Assembly: GCF_000321225.1 (NCBI RefSeq)
Contig: NW_004452125.1
Span: 181,570-245,569, forward strand
Reading direction: 5' to 3'
DNA from: Odobenus rosmarus divergens
Lineage: Eukaryota > Chordata > Mammalia > Carnivora > Odobenidae
DNA length: 64,000 bases
Made by a program: the position numbers and the translations under genes. The notes below the pieces were generated by a model. That model worked only from the letters and a program-made list of their open reading frames with translations, was not told the DNA's origin and did no database searches. This document shows, piece by piece, positions 9,801 to 24,800 of the stretch (positions are counted from its first letter, which is position 1; every line of letters starts with the position of its first letter).

Positions 9801-12800
9801 TATTTCTAAAGCTGATGGGTACGTTCAATGTCATTAGGTTATGGATTCAGGTTCTTTTCCCAGCAACGGAAGAAAGGTCTTCGTAAAAAGCAATGAATAG
9901 AAGAGACATTTTGCTTCTCTATCAAGAGCAACGTGAAAACAATGTGTAACAAAGCTCAATGTCAAACGTTTCAAACCAACAAGATAGAGGTGACTACTAC
10001 TATTTGGGGCGGAGGGGGGTGGGGAGAGTCTCTGTGTCCAGGGTGCTTTTGGTTCAAAACATAAATTGGTGTTAGAAGGGCATGCTTTTGCTGTTGCTGT
10101 TATTGGTGGGTTGCCCGGTGTCACTAGGATATTAGGCATCCAAGAGCCACCTCCTGCAGAGTAGTGCGTTCTAGTTCCCAGAAGAACTAGCAGAAGGAAG
10201 ATAGCAAACAGGGGTCCTTTTACTCTGAAACATTTGTGCTTTTGTAGGAAAGCAAAGGACAATAAAGATCTGGTGGTTTGGGAAGATTGTTTTTCTAGTC
10301 CTTATGCTGAGATGAAATCTGGGGAAATACCCCAGCTATTTTAGAGAACTGATATTATTTGAGGGGAACTCAGAAAATGTACAATCTAACTCCTTATAGT
10401 AAATAACTCTATTAAATGTGAAGACTTTTTTTCTTATGCTTTTTTTCTTTTTGAAGTGTAAACTTGCTGGCTCTTATCTGATCCAAGTATTTTGCGTCTT
10501 TTCAGCCAATAGATAGGTGTGGTGGGTCTACTGACCCACCACCAGTGCTCAGGGGGCTCACACCACTTCTGCCCACTGCAGACAGGTGGTCTCACTGGCT
10601 CCTGTCCAGGAGCGGGCATCCAGTCACAATCTGACAGGAGAGGGAAGGATTCTGAATGCTGCTGAAAAAAAAGAAATCTTAAGTCTGAGCAAGAGCAGAC
10701 ATTTCACTGCTGTTAATTAACATGCACAGACTTAGGGTCTGACTGCCCTACATTCAGCTCAGCTGTATCTCTCACTCTGCAAGTAGCTTGGCTGGGCCTC
10801 TCCGAAGTCTGGGCTAAAATGCCTTTTTAGATTCTAAGGTTCCAAAAATCAGCTACGCTGTCAATTACCATAAAAGCAACTGGTTGGCAGGAACAACTTA
10901 TTGAACCAGCCAAAAGAGCGTGTTTTAAGACCAAAAAAGAAAAGGAAAGAAAAAAAAGAGGTGCGTAGTTAGGAAAATCTTGGATGCCGTAAAACCCAAA
11001 CCATGTTGAAACTTAAAGTGGGGCTATCCTCAGTTTGGACATGTGTTTCCTTATAAAGTTACGTTGAGAAACAATTATACGGAAAACCACTTCTATTGCA
11101 ATTCGAGACGTGTAAGCACCAAGCTCTGTGGGCAAAGTGTCCACTCGACCTTGATAAATGCAACTTAGAAACGTATTAGTTCTGATATATATTCCTGAAG
11201 TAAGAGTTACGGTCATAGAAAGAGACAAAAATATGGCCCAAATCTGTTTCTCTGAAATATTTTTTTCCAAATTTTATCAATAAGCCCTGAAGTTAGGAAT
11301 GTTTAAAAAATATTCCACAAATGTGGAGCAATAACTCACATCACTGAAATGTAAATAAAGAATATGAGTATTTTTAAAAATTAAATAATCTAAAAATCAC
11401 ATACTACGTATTTCCCTAAATTGAAATGGAGTGAGTCAGAGCTCCAGACGCTTGACAACTGCGCCCCCTCACACTGTGTCCGTTTTGGGGCCATCACTAG
11501 GGACAGCTGATGTGGACAGCCAGGGTTTGGTGTGTTTCTGATCTCAGAGGTCCCAAGAGCCCCCAGGACACCAGATCAGTTTCTGGAGTTATTTACATAC
11601 TTGGAACAGTTGAGATAAAGAACAAGACTCTGGCGAACCGGGCAGATGGAAAATCTCTCTGAAGCTTACGAAATGCCGACGGCTCTAAATCTACAGGACC
11701 TTACCCCAAATGGACAGAGCGATCCCTGGGGTTCCCTGCTCCCACCTCCACAGTCTCTAGCTTTACTTCCCCACATACTGGATCTAGGCGGGGGTCACAC
11801 ACACACATACAGATTGGTTCCACTCTGACTCTACACTTTCCTTTTAAAAATAGCATATGCTATGTTTCTCTAATAAGAAAGTCATACAGGTTCACTGCAG
11901 AAAATCTGGGGAAAAGTGTAAAAGAGAAAATAAAGGCAATTTAGGGATAACTAATATAATATTTGAATATATGGCTTTTCAAGCAAGTTTATATATGTTT
12001 TTAAAAATAGGGTCATTCTGTACATGTTTGCTTTTTTCACTGAACTTCGACTTTCGCCTTATTAATAAATAAGATAGTAATCTTGTTAATAAATAAGGTA
12101 GTAATCTACCATGTGGCCTTCCCTGATGTGGCAGTGGTTTTTGCCTGTGAAATATAAACAGATTGGAAGAATTCAAATCCAGCTTCATCCAGTTTAAACT
12201 TGAATATTGAGAGACTCAAATGTTACAAGAAAGGGTTATCTTTAAAAATAACAATTACTAACATTGATTGGATGCTTATTCTTATGCCAGGCACTATGCC
12301 AGGAACTCTAAAATGTTATCTGGTTAAATGCTTACAATAACCCTGTGAAATGCACCATGGGCCTTATTTCCAAATGACACTGTAGCTTAGAGGGGTCCAG
12401 AAACTCGCAAAGGACACAGTTTGGCAATGGGAGTGGTGAGTATCACATCAGCCGACTCTGAAGGTCATGTTTTTACCTACTGCATTCAATTATTCGAGTG
12501 GTCTCTGTTGACAAAGCCACCTTCTAAGACCGTGACAAGGCTTAATGCACTGTTTACATAGAAAGCCTGTCGAATGACAACCTATTAAAAATCTATTAAG
12601 CACCTTTTCTGTTCTTTTTGTTAGTATTTTAGACCACAGAGATGCAAAAAGAGACTTTTTTTCTGCTTTTGATTTAATCTGTAGTATAAAAAAAAATCTG
12701 TCCAAATCACAGAATATGGACTCTAAGCTCTCTTGAGCTCTCTCCCATGCTTTATGACATTTTAATAGATGTGATATCCTTATAATCACTCTTCTATTGC

Positions 12801-15800
12801 CCAGAGTGAATTACTGCTAAATAACTCCTAGACAGCTGTGGCTGCATCACTTTTAGAGGAAATTTTTGTGGTTAGCCTCTCTTTGGGGTAGGCAGAGCTT
12901 CTGAATGAGTGTAACAATAAATCATTCTAAGTGATGTGTGCCCCAGCAGGAAGGAAAGAAATACCCAACAAACTGCAACATGTATCTGTTGATGACGGAA
13001 CTGCTTCTTCCAGTTCTACTACAACCAAAAGTGAGGTCTACTTTAAAACTTGTGCATGGCAGGAAGAGATCGCAGCTGAACCTGGTGAGCATCAAGGACA
13101 CTGCTCGCAGAAGAGTTACTGGAGGCTGAGTTTTGACAGCCTGAGATGGGTGGTGGGGTGAGAGTTTTGCAAGCTTTCTGAATAGTGAGAATTATAAATG
13201 AAACCCACCTCATCTTCATGGACAGAGTTAGTATTTTTTTTTCCTTTTTGCAATATACTAGCTCAATTATTTATCCTGAGGCCTTAAAGAATGAATGGCT
13301 TCCAAAATTATTTCAGAGTTTGAAGAAAAATCTTTTCCAAAAATTAAGCCAGTGTTTCCTCCAGCCATGACTTCGACCATCTGGCCAAAGATTCTTTTCC
13401 TTCCTGCTACCTCTCATGTGGGCTGGCCCCTCACTATGGCTAATGATGCCCAGATGTCCTGGATCCACAGGATCCCCACCTTCGGCTGCCTCTCTGTCAA
13501 TGCATCATCTCCTCTAACTCCTGCCAGGAAATAAAAATTAGAAACCACACCCCCTCTCTTCTGGACCAATAGCGAAGAGCTCCTCCATCAGGGTAGGGGT
13601 AAGCTGACATCTCAAAGCTTTCAGGATAGGTTATATTTCCATTAACAACAACACTCTTTACTGTTCCAGTAGTAACCCATATCTGTGTGCAAACCTGTGA
13701 GAGTGTGGCTTGGCTCCTTATCAGTTATGGAGTAGTGGCCTTGATGGCCCTCCTTATTAGGCAGAGCATAAGACCTTGAGACTAATGGCTCCTTGTTAAT
13801 TCCAAGTGGTACCTTTGTACTGTAAAATGCACAGGTATTCTGACCTCATCAATCTAGGCTGGAGGATTAAAGGTGTATGAAGTGGGATTTATAATTTGAA
13901 AGTAACTTTTCAAATAAGCAGAGTACCACCCCAGTTATAATGTCTCAACTTCACTTTCAATCTTTTTCACTAAATATATTAAATATTCTCGATGCTAAGT
14001 TGTTCTGCATGATCCCATCTACCAAGATTGTTCCTTTGTGATCTCAAAGGCTCCACCTTCCCAAAGTCTAAAACTTTCAGTCTGAAACTTCACTTTGAAA
14101 ATTAGAAACCAGTCTGTGGGGAGGAAATTGTTGAGTGACCAGAAAGGGGGTCTGGAAATGTTAAATATTCTCATTTCTGTTCTTAGCTCATCGTTATTAA
14201 CTACGAGGGTGGTCTGGTATGAGGCACAGAGGCAGCCTAGGGCAGTGGTTGGAGCCCAGACCCTGGAACCAGACAGCAGGAGATGGACCCCTGCTCTACC
14301 ACTTACTATCTGTTTGACTGCTGACCGGCTGCTTGACTTCAACTTTCTCACCTATGTAATGGGGCTAACAGTACTATAATGATACATTTCTGAGGACAAC
14401 ATGATTGAATATTTTTTAAAACAGAAGAGAGCTTGAGCACGTATACCAAGCACTATATGAACCCTCGTAAAATAAAATAAAAAAATTAACCTCCTCTCTC
14501 ACTTTACTTTTTACATTTAGAATATGGGGTTGAATGTAGTCACCAGAAAAATTAGTATTGTTCAGAGATTTAATAAGAAAACCATTATGTAAGAACAAAA
14601 TATTTTAACTCTGGGCAAAGCCCATCAGCTCAGATTAATGGATTAAGTGTGCAGAATCTATCATCTTCAAGGACAAAATGGATTTTCTGATGCTATTTTG
14701 TGCCAAACTATCACAACATGCCAAGACAAAGAATACTGGAGCCACATGAAAGAAGAGCTGCAAACTTTAAGTGTCTAATGGATTTCGTTACTTCATTTTT
14801 CTCAAGGGGAATACTGGAGATGTTACCCAAAATGCTTCATCCATGAAAGCTAGGTTTCCAGCCAAAGTCTCAGAAAATGACTTCCTAACTATGCATGAAT
14901 AACTTCTGTGTGTGTCTGTGTGTTGCAAGGAGCATTAATTGTTTATAAAAGCACTCCTTTTGCATGCCAGTTGGGCTACTAGTTTTGAAAACTGGATGGA
15001 CTTACCAATTCTTAGCTGACCTTAATTTTGGCCCAAAGTTGATATTGATATTCATCCCCTAAGTTCTTCAATAGCACAAGAACTCTTTCTCCCGAGATCA
15101 ATTTTATAGCTGCTACATTGCAGTTCTAGAAGGTTGACTTGTTTAATGAATATATATCTTTGTATAGAGTTAGGTAATGAAGTATTAATATGTCTTTCTT
15201 CAGCAACAGGAAATGGAAAAATATGCATTTGTAATAATCTAGAAACTGGCTGGAGAGTCTGGCTCCATCTATGTATTTTCAAGCTCTTCAGTATCTCTGA
15301 AAAACCATCAAAAAGTACTTTTCCTTGGATATATGAACCATAGTGTATCTTTGAATTGGCTCACATTTTTGCCATGTTTTTCAAATTCCTCAAATTACCA
15401 TCTCCAGAAATGGCACTTGAGATGAGGAGACCTTGCTTTTAAACCTGTCTGACTGCATTAACACCAGAAATGACACAATAAAAGAGATGACGCTCACAAA
15501 CTTCTTGGATCTTTCTGAGGAGTAGCAAATGACCGCTTCTCTACCCACAGTTCATCTGCTGTATTTATTAATAGAAAAGAAACATATTTTAGACATAAGA
15601 TGAACAGGATTATAGTCCTTCTACTTTTCAAATACATTTCAATGTTCTTAATACACTTAAAATGTTAAAACTGTGCTTGGCATGTCAGTGTTCTATGTTC
15701 ACACATTTCCACATTTAAAGGTTCTGTGATTTTCTGCTTTTCATTTCAGAAACCGTCATTTAAAGTCTAAAGTAGGGTGAGGAGGGGCTTTGAAATGAAG

Positions 15801-18800
15801 ACTGGGAAGATTTTTGCTGATGGTATTGAAGAGCATGCGAATTTAAAAAAGGAACTAGGTGTAAAGGGGAGATAAAATGCCTTCCATGGCCTTGGTTGCT
15901 GCTGGAGGTCCCAGAGTACTCCTAGTCTAAAGGTCTTCTGATGACCTGTTTTGATCAAGGAAATACCAAATCCCTCCCCCACCCCATTTAAATCTTGCCA
16001 GAAGTATCTACTCTAAATTTTGCCCAGGAATCTACATCCCAAAGCATTTAGTAAATTCTGATAGCATACAGATCCTAATCCACTATTATCACCTAAATTT
16101 AGAATACAAGAGATTTCCAGGAAAAAAAATGGGGGACAAATGGCTGAATAGTAACAAGTTGCTCTGTTTGGAGGGAAAGCAAAATCATAGATAGATCAAA
16201 AACCATCTTTCTGTACCACAATTTGTAGAAGCACAGGATGTGTCCTGGGACCACAGGAAAATAGCCGACTCACTAGGTACGTGACCTTGGGCAAGTTAGT
16301 TGTGCACACCTGTGTCTAAGTGTCTTCCCCTACAGAATGGGGACAACAGTAACACTTACTTCCCTGGGTTGCTGTGAGGGTTAAACGAGGTCATGAGTGT
16401 TAAACTCTTGGAACAGTTCCTGGCCCATAGTAAACGCTATGGTGTCACGATTCCTGAAGTAAAGAAGCAACACTGTCCGTCATCCTTAACCAGTCACAGG
16501 GGCTGCTCTAAGTGCCACAGAGGTGCTAGCCTCACGTGCGGTTTCCGCTATCACACCCTAGCCTCTAACCCATCTTCTTGAAATGCTGTAGAGAGGAGAA
16601 TAACATACACAAGGGAACTTCTCAAAAGGGCAGGCTCCTGGATCCCATCTCGGACCGCGATTCTGTAGGTCACAGAGATGCTAAGGAATGTGCCTTTGAA
16701 TGAGCTCCCGGGATGCTCTAATGTAGATGAGGAAAGGGCTGCCCCTGGAGAAAAACTGCTGTGGGGCATTAGACTGTGTTTAGTGCTGGAATTCCTGGGG
16801 GTTCACTCCAGGGTAGCAGCATAAGGCAGAATTTAGTCGGTATTTTTCAAAAATCATTATGGGTTCTTAGTATTCCAACAAGGGTCAAATAACAAGGCTG
16901 TATTTAACAAACCAAGTTCTTGAGTCTACCTTCATGTGAATAGGAGATATAACATTATTGTTGGAAAATATTGTTCAGCTATGGGTTTCAGAGATAATTT
17001 TCATTGTGTTGATTTTTGCTGAAACATGAATATAATACCACTAAGAATGCCTTTTTGCGGGGGCGGGGGGCGGTAAAACATTTCACTTTCTTGCATTGCT
17101 TTTCCCCCAGTTATTATAATTTTTAATATACTATGACATATAATTCAGGGACAGTCATTACAAATACAAACTGGAGAATAAAGAAACCCAAGATTTTCAC
17201 TGTAATGTATTACAGAATACTTCAGAATAATCAAATCATCCTCCTTCTAATTGGAACAGCGATGGTAACAATATACTGTTATAAGATCTGTGTTTTCTAT
17301 TTTGAAAATAAACATGTTGGCCCAGCTCTATATTGCTGTGATGGTGGGGCCTTTTATTTTTGAAACTCTTGTGTTTTTTTTATCTTTCCTTTGGGAAAAT
17401 AGGGTGACAGATAGTAATCCACATGGGGTCATCAAAAACTAATTATTCAACCTAACATAGAATTTTTTCTTTCTAGGGTAGGATAATAAGCTTTTTTAAA
17501 CTAAAGTAAACTTAGTTTCTGCTGCCCTTAGTAGAATGTTTTATTCAGGCCTGCCTCAAAAAGAACAGAGCATTGTTTTATTATACATCAACATAGTGAT
17601 GAGGTTTTATAAACATTTTTTGGCTATTTTTAATGTTATTTTTACAGCAACCCTAAGACGTAGCTGGAGCTATATGATCTCTAAAGAGGAACAAGGATAA
17701 GGGGTACAGAACCACTATGCAAAAAGTAGGCCACCACCAGGGCCAAAATCACTAAAACTGAACGCAGTGGTCATGATGTTGAATACAGTTGTGAAGAAGG
17801 ATTGTGAGAGGATCCTGTCCAGGCCTGCCGATGGCTTTGCTCTTAAAGAATGGCAGAATGTCAGAGCACCTTGGACCAAAGGACTGAAGAGAACCAAAGT
17901 ACTAATGGTGGTCATTTCAAATCCACCTAATGGTGGATGGGCAGGCTGAAAACTGAGAACAACTCTTGGCTGGGTGTCTGCGGGAGGGTGAGCCGAGAAT
18001 GTTCTTTCCCCAGAGCACACAGACCCATCCTATGCTGAGACCACCATTGCCAATGGCCTACCAGAATCAGATGTGTAGCAAGTCTAAAATAATAAGGTTT
18101 CACACCAACGCTTAAGGAATGTAATATGCAAGAAGGGTACTTCTGTGAGCATCACAAGATATTAAAAATATAGTACTTAAGCATGGAAACAAAGAAATGA
18201 TAAAGAGAAAGCAATCACCCTTATGTTCGTACATCAAACAAAACAAAACAAAACAAAACAAAACAAAACAAAACAACAGAGCTCAATGACTACCAGGAAA
18301 GGACAGAACAAGTATAAAATTCTTGCAAAGCCATTTCATGAAAATGTAAATACAAAAGAATGGCATGTTTTCATGATTTAAATATATTTAAATGCAAGCA
18401 GCTGCCATACATACTGTCTTATAAATGTCATATGCTGTTATTAAGTAAATAAGGTGCCTGAAAAATAAAAAAGAAAACATTTACTTTAGTCATTAAAAAT
18501 TATTGATTTAGGGGCGCCTGGGTGGCTCAGTCGTTAAGCGTCTGCCCTCAGCTCAGGTCATGATCCCAGGGTCCTGGGATCGAGTCCCACATCGGACTCC
18601 CTGCTCCGTGGGAAGCCTGCTTCTCCCTCTCCCACTTCCCCTGCTTGTGTTCCCTCTCTCACTGTGTCTCTCTCTTTGTCAAATAAATAAAATCTTTAAA
18701 AAAATTTATTGATTTAGAGAAAGGAACAATGAACCTAATACTTTCTCTAGGCTAAAAGTAATCCTCTCCTATTCCTTATATTTTCTACCTTTTCCCATAC

Positions 18801-21800
18801 TCTTTGAAACTTTAGAGAGAAATGTACTATTTTAACAATCAATAATACAAACCAATTTTAAACAAAAGAGAGAAAGGGAGGGAAAAGGCAGAAGGCTGTG
18901 CAAAAAGGAAAAGAAAGCAAAAGTTACATTTCCAGAACAAACTAGATCCACATATCCACATTTTTGTTTCTGGTGATGGAATACACTATACATTCTCAAA
19001 AATAATTTAAAAATTAAATTCGCTAATTCTAAATTCTCTCCAGACATCCAGAAATATATGGTGAATCAGCAATGAGAAAAAGATAGTAATTATTGCCTTG
19101 AATCAAAGTATTATATAAAGGAACCTGGCTCTCATACATAAGAGTAAACAAACTATATATTTTCATCATGAAAGCACAAAAAAATTACTCTTTTGGGGGG
19201 TGGGGGTAGGGAAGGCTAATAACAGCCAGGAAAACCATACATTCCTTTATAAGATTTCCAAGACCTTGTAGGTAAGCGGCTCTCTCCCCTTCCTAATAGG
19301 ATGTGGTAGTTCTAGTCACTTTTCCACACTCAGGAGGTGAAAGCAAGTGGGGTTGGTATTCAAGGGCAGACTAGTTTTTCACAAGAAACCAAGAGCTGTG
19401 AAGGCCCCTGGACTTAGAAAAGTGCCACAGCACCACTGTTCGTGACATCTATTATTTCAGATGTCTATCTACTTAGAAGCACACCCAGTTAATGCCCAGC
19501 ATGAGTGCACCACTCTCTGTTATGCATACAGTTCACACATGGGTCCAAAGCCAAAGGAGCTGAAGCATAGGAGGAGTAACCATCCTTCCCAGGCCACCCA
19601 CAAAGGGAGCTGAACACAGGACATTACAAAACACACATGAAGAAGTGAGTCATTGTTTCAGGCTTTAGGGCAGCAGTTAATTATACAGCCCTCAGCATAA
19701 GATGAGAATAGGAGGGAAGAAGGTGGAGTTGGCCAGCAAAGCTTTTCAGAAAAAGTATTTCTCTTATTTTCCAAACTTGAAGTAGCTGGATACATTACTC
19801 AGTTGATTTGCAGCCTATGTTAGGAGGCTTATAAAAGCCATTCTATAAGATAGTTTATTAGACAACATAATACATTGATTCTTACTTGGACAAGAAGATG
19901 GCCAATAATAATCTCAAAGTGAAAGAAGCAAGAAATCTGTATTTGAGTTGACTTACAGGAGCTCCTAGGAGAAGAATAAAGAAATGAAAGATGAGCAGTG
20001 ATAAAAAGCCCTTGGTGAAAATGCATTTAATTAATTATTCACACAACTAATCCTTGTAATAATAAAAATTGGCAGGGCTAGTAAAAGCAGAAAGTGGGTC
20101 CAGAAATAGAAAAGAGATTGTTTTTACACTGAAGAAAAGAGGAAGTAAGGGGAGTTGCGTGGAGCAAGTGTTGGAAACATCTATCAAAATTTTGCTTTAG
20201 AAATGGGAATCAGAATTTATGATTAATTGAAGAATTTTTCAGATGGAATTCCAAGCTAATTTTAGCAGTCTTTGAGGCACAGAAAGAATAAACCATTAGT
20301 TACTTAATTCCTCCTGCTGCTTTTAATGGGATTCGTGTCTTCGTTTTGGTTTATCATGAATTGAGTACACCTGTTCTCTGCTCATCAGTGCAAACTGTGG
20401 AGGGTACCTTCATTTAACCACACCTGATTCCCCCAACAGTAAGGTACACTGGAAGGAGAGTAGATTTGGAAGCAAAAGCTTGGGGTCTGAATCCCAGTTC
20501 TGCTGCATATTAGCAGAACTGGGGCAAGTTACACCTAATCTCTCTGAGCCTCATTTTTTTCATCTATAAAATAGATACAAAAAATATTGAACAATGAGGA
20601 CTCTTGTAGAAATTAGAAATAATCACTGTAAGACACAAGGCACCCAGTAATACTCACTACATAACAGCTACAATTATTCCACAATTGGAAATACTCTGTA
20701 GTGGCAGCAACTTTTGACGAATGTGGAAGATTTACTTGAAGTGGAGCAGATAACCACACAACAATTCAAAAGAGCTTCTGTATTTGAATTATCTAAGCTA
20801 GGTCAAGGGCAGTCATGTTATGTCTATGATGCTCATGTGTGGAGAATTATCACAGGAGCAAGACTGCATATTATGAAGGCTTCGGTTTTGCAATGGCTTG
20901 GAGAATATCACTTCAGTTGCTTGGTAGCCATAATATGCAAAACGTGAGGATGGAATCTTTGGTGAGAGTGAGAACGAGCATACCAAGGCAAATTCCAGGA
21001 TTATGTCAGCAACTGGTCTTTTGCTGCTCATTTTGGGGCTGACACATGTAATCGCTATTGGACCAGTGGCTTACATGTGTTACCCATGCAATCATACAGG
21101 TATGTTGTAGTGTTTACTCTTAAATTCTTGGAGAGAGTTTTACATGTGAAGGCCATTACAATAGAATATAGCACTTGAATTTGGGGAAACAGCTTTGGAA
21201 ATTCCCAATTCTTATAAGCTACTTCTCTCATATTTGTCATTAAGAATTTTCTATGAAGATCTAACTAACCGGTATACCTGTCCTTTTCACAAGGAATAAA
21301 ATAACGACTTAAATCATATTTAAAAGACCTTAATTGTACCACGGCTTCATCTTAAACAGCTGAACTTGATATCTTTAAATTCTTGACTGGAGCAAGAATG
21401 TATAGATTATTCTAAATACTCCTGATATTTTACAAAGAGACTGATAATTATTAAAAGGTTCTTCCCACTGCATGGCAGAATGGGAGAAATATTTGATTTT
21501 TCTTGAAAATTTCTTTTTGCCATCTTTGGCTGGCTGGCACTTTGATAGAGAATGTACAACTACATTATAGTGAATCTGAACTTATCCAAGTGAAAACCAA
21601 ATTATCTTTTTGTGTCAAATGGAAAATTATACTTTATACGTATCATTTTATCCCCCCAAATCCTCCCTGCCACTTTGGGACATAATTAAGAGCTAGGTCA
21701 AGTTAACATAATTCAGGTGATGAAAATATTTATTGAACACTTGTAAGTCATAGGTGTGCAATTTATCTCACTTCCTTTTTGTGTATACCTATCATTTCCC

Positions 21801-24800
21801 CCATTTTAGAATATGGAAATTGAGACTGAGAAAAAATGACTGATAGGTCCAAGGCCAAATTGTTAGTAAACAATAGGGCCAGTACTAGAAGCCAGATCTT
21901 TTAAGTGTAACAGAATTTGCTCTTCTCCAAGTTGTCTTTACTTGTTCACGAGTCCATGGGTCACATAACAAACATTTACTGAACGCATCTTGTATGCCAG
22001 GCACTGTGGTAGGCCCTAGAAATACAAATCACTAGTGGATCTCATCCCTAAGCAACACACACTTTGAGAGAGAAATGACAACAGCTCTTTGTGGGCAGTG
22101 CTGTGGGAGGGAGCAAAGGCAAGGGCAGGGAGTGGGAGTGGGGCTCCTGGAAGGAGAAGATATCCTTGGGCAGCAGGCAGAGGCCCTGGGCAGTTGCTTC
22201 CAGGTGCAAGCAGCCCCCCTCCCCTCCATTCATTCCAGTATCATCATTATCTGAGGGCCAAGTCCTAGAAAAGATGGGAAAGCACAGGGAAAAATGAGCA
22301 GGAGTTACTCAGGTGAAGAAGATGACTGTGTGAAAGTGCAATGTCATGACAGGGAAACCCTTTTCGGCATTGCCGGAACGAATGAGGTGTGTGACAGGGC
22401 AGTAGGGACCTAAGCCAAGAGAGACTAGCAGAGGCCAGGCACTGAGGGGTCTATGGTTTTGTGTGCAAGATAAGGAGTGTGAACTCGATCCTGCAAGGTA
22501 TGGGAAGCAAGCAAAGACTATTTAGCAGCGGTATGACAGATGTGGATCTTAGAAAGCTCCCTCTTGCCCTAGTGGAAGACCAGATTGGAGGAGCCAGCTG
22601 GGTTCATGGCAGGGACCTAAGGCAGAAGTGAGGAGTCTTGGGATTAAGGAGGGAGCAGTGGGGATGACAAGCCAAGATTTGAGAGATAAGGGGGCAGACT
22701 TGTTGAATGACTAGATGGGTGTAGGGACAGGTGGCAGGAGTCTGAGATGTCCCTTAAATTTCTGCCTGGGACGACCAGGTGGACAGTGATGACATTCCAG
22801 AGAACGAGGTAAGAAAGGAAGAAAAGCAAATTTCCCTTTGGGGGAAGCAGACCATAACAAGTGATTCTGACACATTGAGAGTCTGAGGTGCTTCGAGGAC
22901 CTTCAAGTGTGCATGTTGGTGTACTCTTAGAGATGTATGACGCCACCCTTAACATAAAGAGAAAACTGTTTCTGGATTACTTTTAAGAATTTTTTGATAT
23001 TTGCAACTCAAGGCATTTGTTTTAACATGGAAATTCATCAGCATATAGGAAAAGCGGGTATACAGATAAGTAAGGACGGGTCTTATATGAACCTAAACAC
23101 AGATTAATATTTTAGCACAGAGATCTAAATATTTTCCCAAGTGCTCAGTTAATATTATTCAACATGTGATTTCAAAAAAACCGTGTAAAATACCAAAGTC
23201 TCGGAAGATGAATTATTTAAAAATCTTTATTAGTCACACACCCTTAATACATCCTGCATTTGCTCTGAGAAGGAAATGTATACCCGAAGGGTGAAGGGGA
23301 AAAAATAGTTTCCTTAAGTGAAAGAACAGGAAGAGAAGAGGATCTATCTGGCCGCTTGCCAGTCTGAGAATATTGAAAAGCTAGACGTTTCAAGACAAAT
23401 CTCCACTAATCCATCTTTTACCAAAGTTCTCACTTAAAGTCCACTTTTTGACATGAAATATTTAATAGGAACTTATTTTAGCCACAAAGCGCCCTTAAAA
23501 AAATATAATATTGGACCCCATACTAGGCTAAAAGAAGAAGGTATTAGGTGACTGAAAAGAAACTTGCGTTTAAAAAAAAAAAAAAGGACTTGTGGAAAAC
23601 CTAAAGCAGTTAATGAGAGTTTCTAACTGAAAACTGAAAGTTAATGACAACACACAGTTTCTTTGCTATTGAGGACAGATGCTTCTTAAAGAATGGGTAA
23701 ATCAATAAAGTTCATTTTCTAGTGGCATCTGGAACCACAATTTTAATCTGTTGAAATGGCAGAAAGACAAAGAACAAAATACAAATAAACACAAAAAGGT
23801 TTTCTTTTAGAAAGAAGCACCATTTAATTGGCTTCCACCCTCACAGTTTATATTCAGCTCCCTGACGGGGAATATAACTCCCTCAGGAAGGTGGCTTTTT
23901 GTTGGGTGCGTGCATGATGTTTATTCGTCTTGCATCTAAAAATTAGAACATAACAAGCTTCTAATCATCACTTGTTAATTCCAAACAAAAAGAATTCTTT
24001 TTTTTTTTCCATTGAAAGCAGATTGTAGTAAAAAAAAAAAAAAAAAGCAGCATTCTCCAAGGTCATATGCTGTTGGCAAAGCTCAAAAAAACCTTGTAGT
24101 CCAACTTGCTTATGTTCAGCTGTGTTTACTTAGACTTAACATGACAAAGTCTGCCTCTGATTATGCTGTGCAGTCATCTGCCCACAGATAAATAGATATT
24201 ACACAAACTTTTGGAGAGAATGACATTTGGCCTCCATAATTTTGGAATAATTTACTATGTACCTTCAACTTAAAACACCAAAATGATCCACAATGTGTTT
24301 TTGGGAATGAAACATAAATATTTCATTTTACAAAGGGAGCAGTCTCCATGACCTTTATGGAGTTTAGGTAATTTACTAACAAAGTATGGTACTGGTTTGG
24401 AAGGTGTGGGGTAGCTCTGCATCAGGCAGTCTGAGGCAACATTTACTTCAGTCTTTTCAATAACCATCAAGATTTCAAGGAATTCCTGTAAACAAACTGT
24501 CACTTAAAGAAAATAACTTTCCATCAATTTTTGCAACAAGTCTCCAGAACAGAACATGCATATAAAAATAAGAGTTAACTAAATTATTTCCAGAGACTGC
24601 ATCTTGGAGTAATGTTTACACTATCAGTAGAAAGCAAAAGCTCAATGTTTTACCACCATATCTTACACTAAATGCAAAATTTTGCTTTTGGGGTAATGTA
24701 AACCATTTCATAGCATACAGTCTGCTCCTGATTACCTAAGAATTGATTCTGGCCCATCATATTTACTTTGCTTGCTGTTGTATTTACATAACAAAAGATA

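Larger units (their letters stand above)
7022..18235. other. Large-intron segment with scattered old repeats
   Basis: Contents: MIR-like relics at 7265-7470 (+), 8855-8945 (-), 12245-12480 (-), 14225-14400 (+) and 16250-16440 (+); a MER5-like fragment at about 16600-16770; a CCA/ATC microsatellite at 7951-8001; and a short perfect hairpin at 10519-10542. The rest (for example 9000-12200 and 14400-16200) is unique AT-rich sequence in which I see no gene. Confidence 0.6.

Noticed and set aside
9834..10262. 142-codon minus-strand frame, the longest in the window
   Set aside because: No recognisable family, no splice or promoter context. Chance length is plausible in 64 kb.
17056..17072. G-rich GCGGGGGCGGGGGGCGG as a G-quadruplex
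   Set aside because: Too few separate G runs of three or more for an intramolecular G4.
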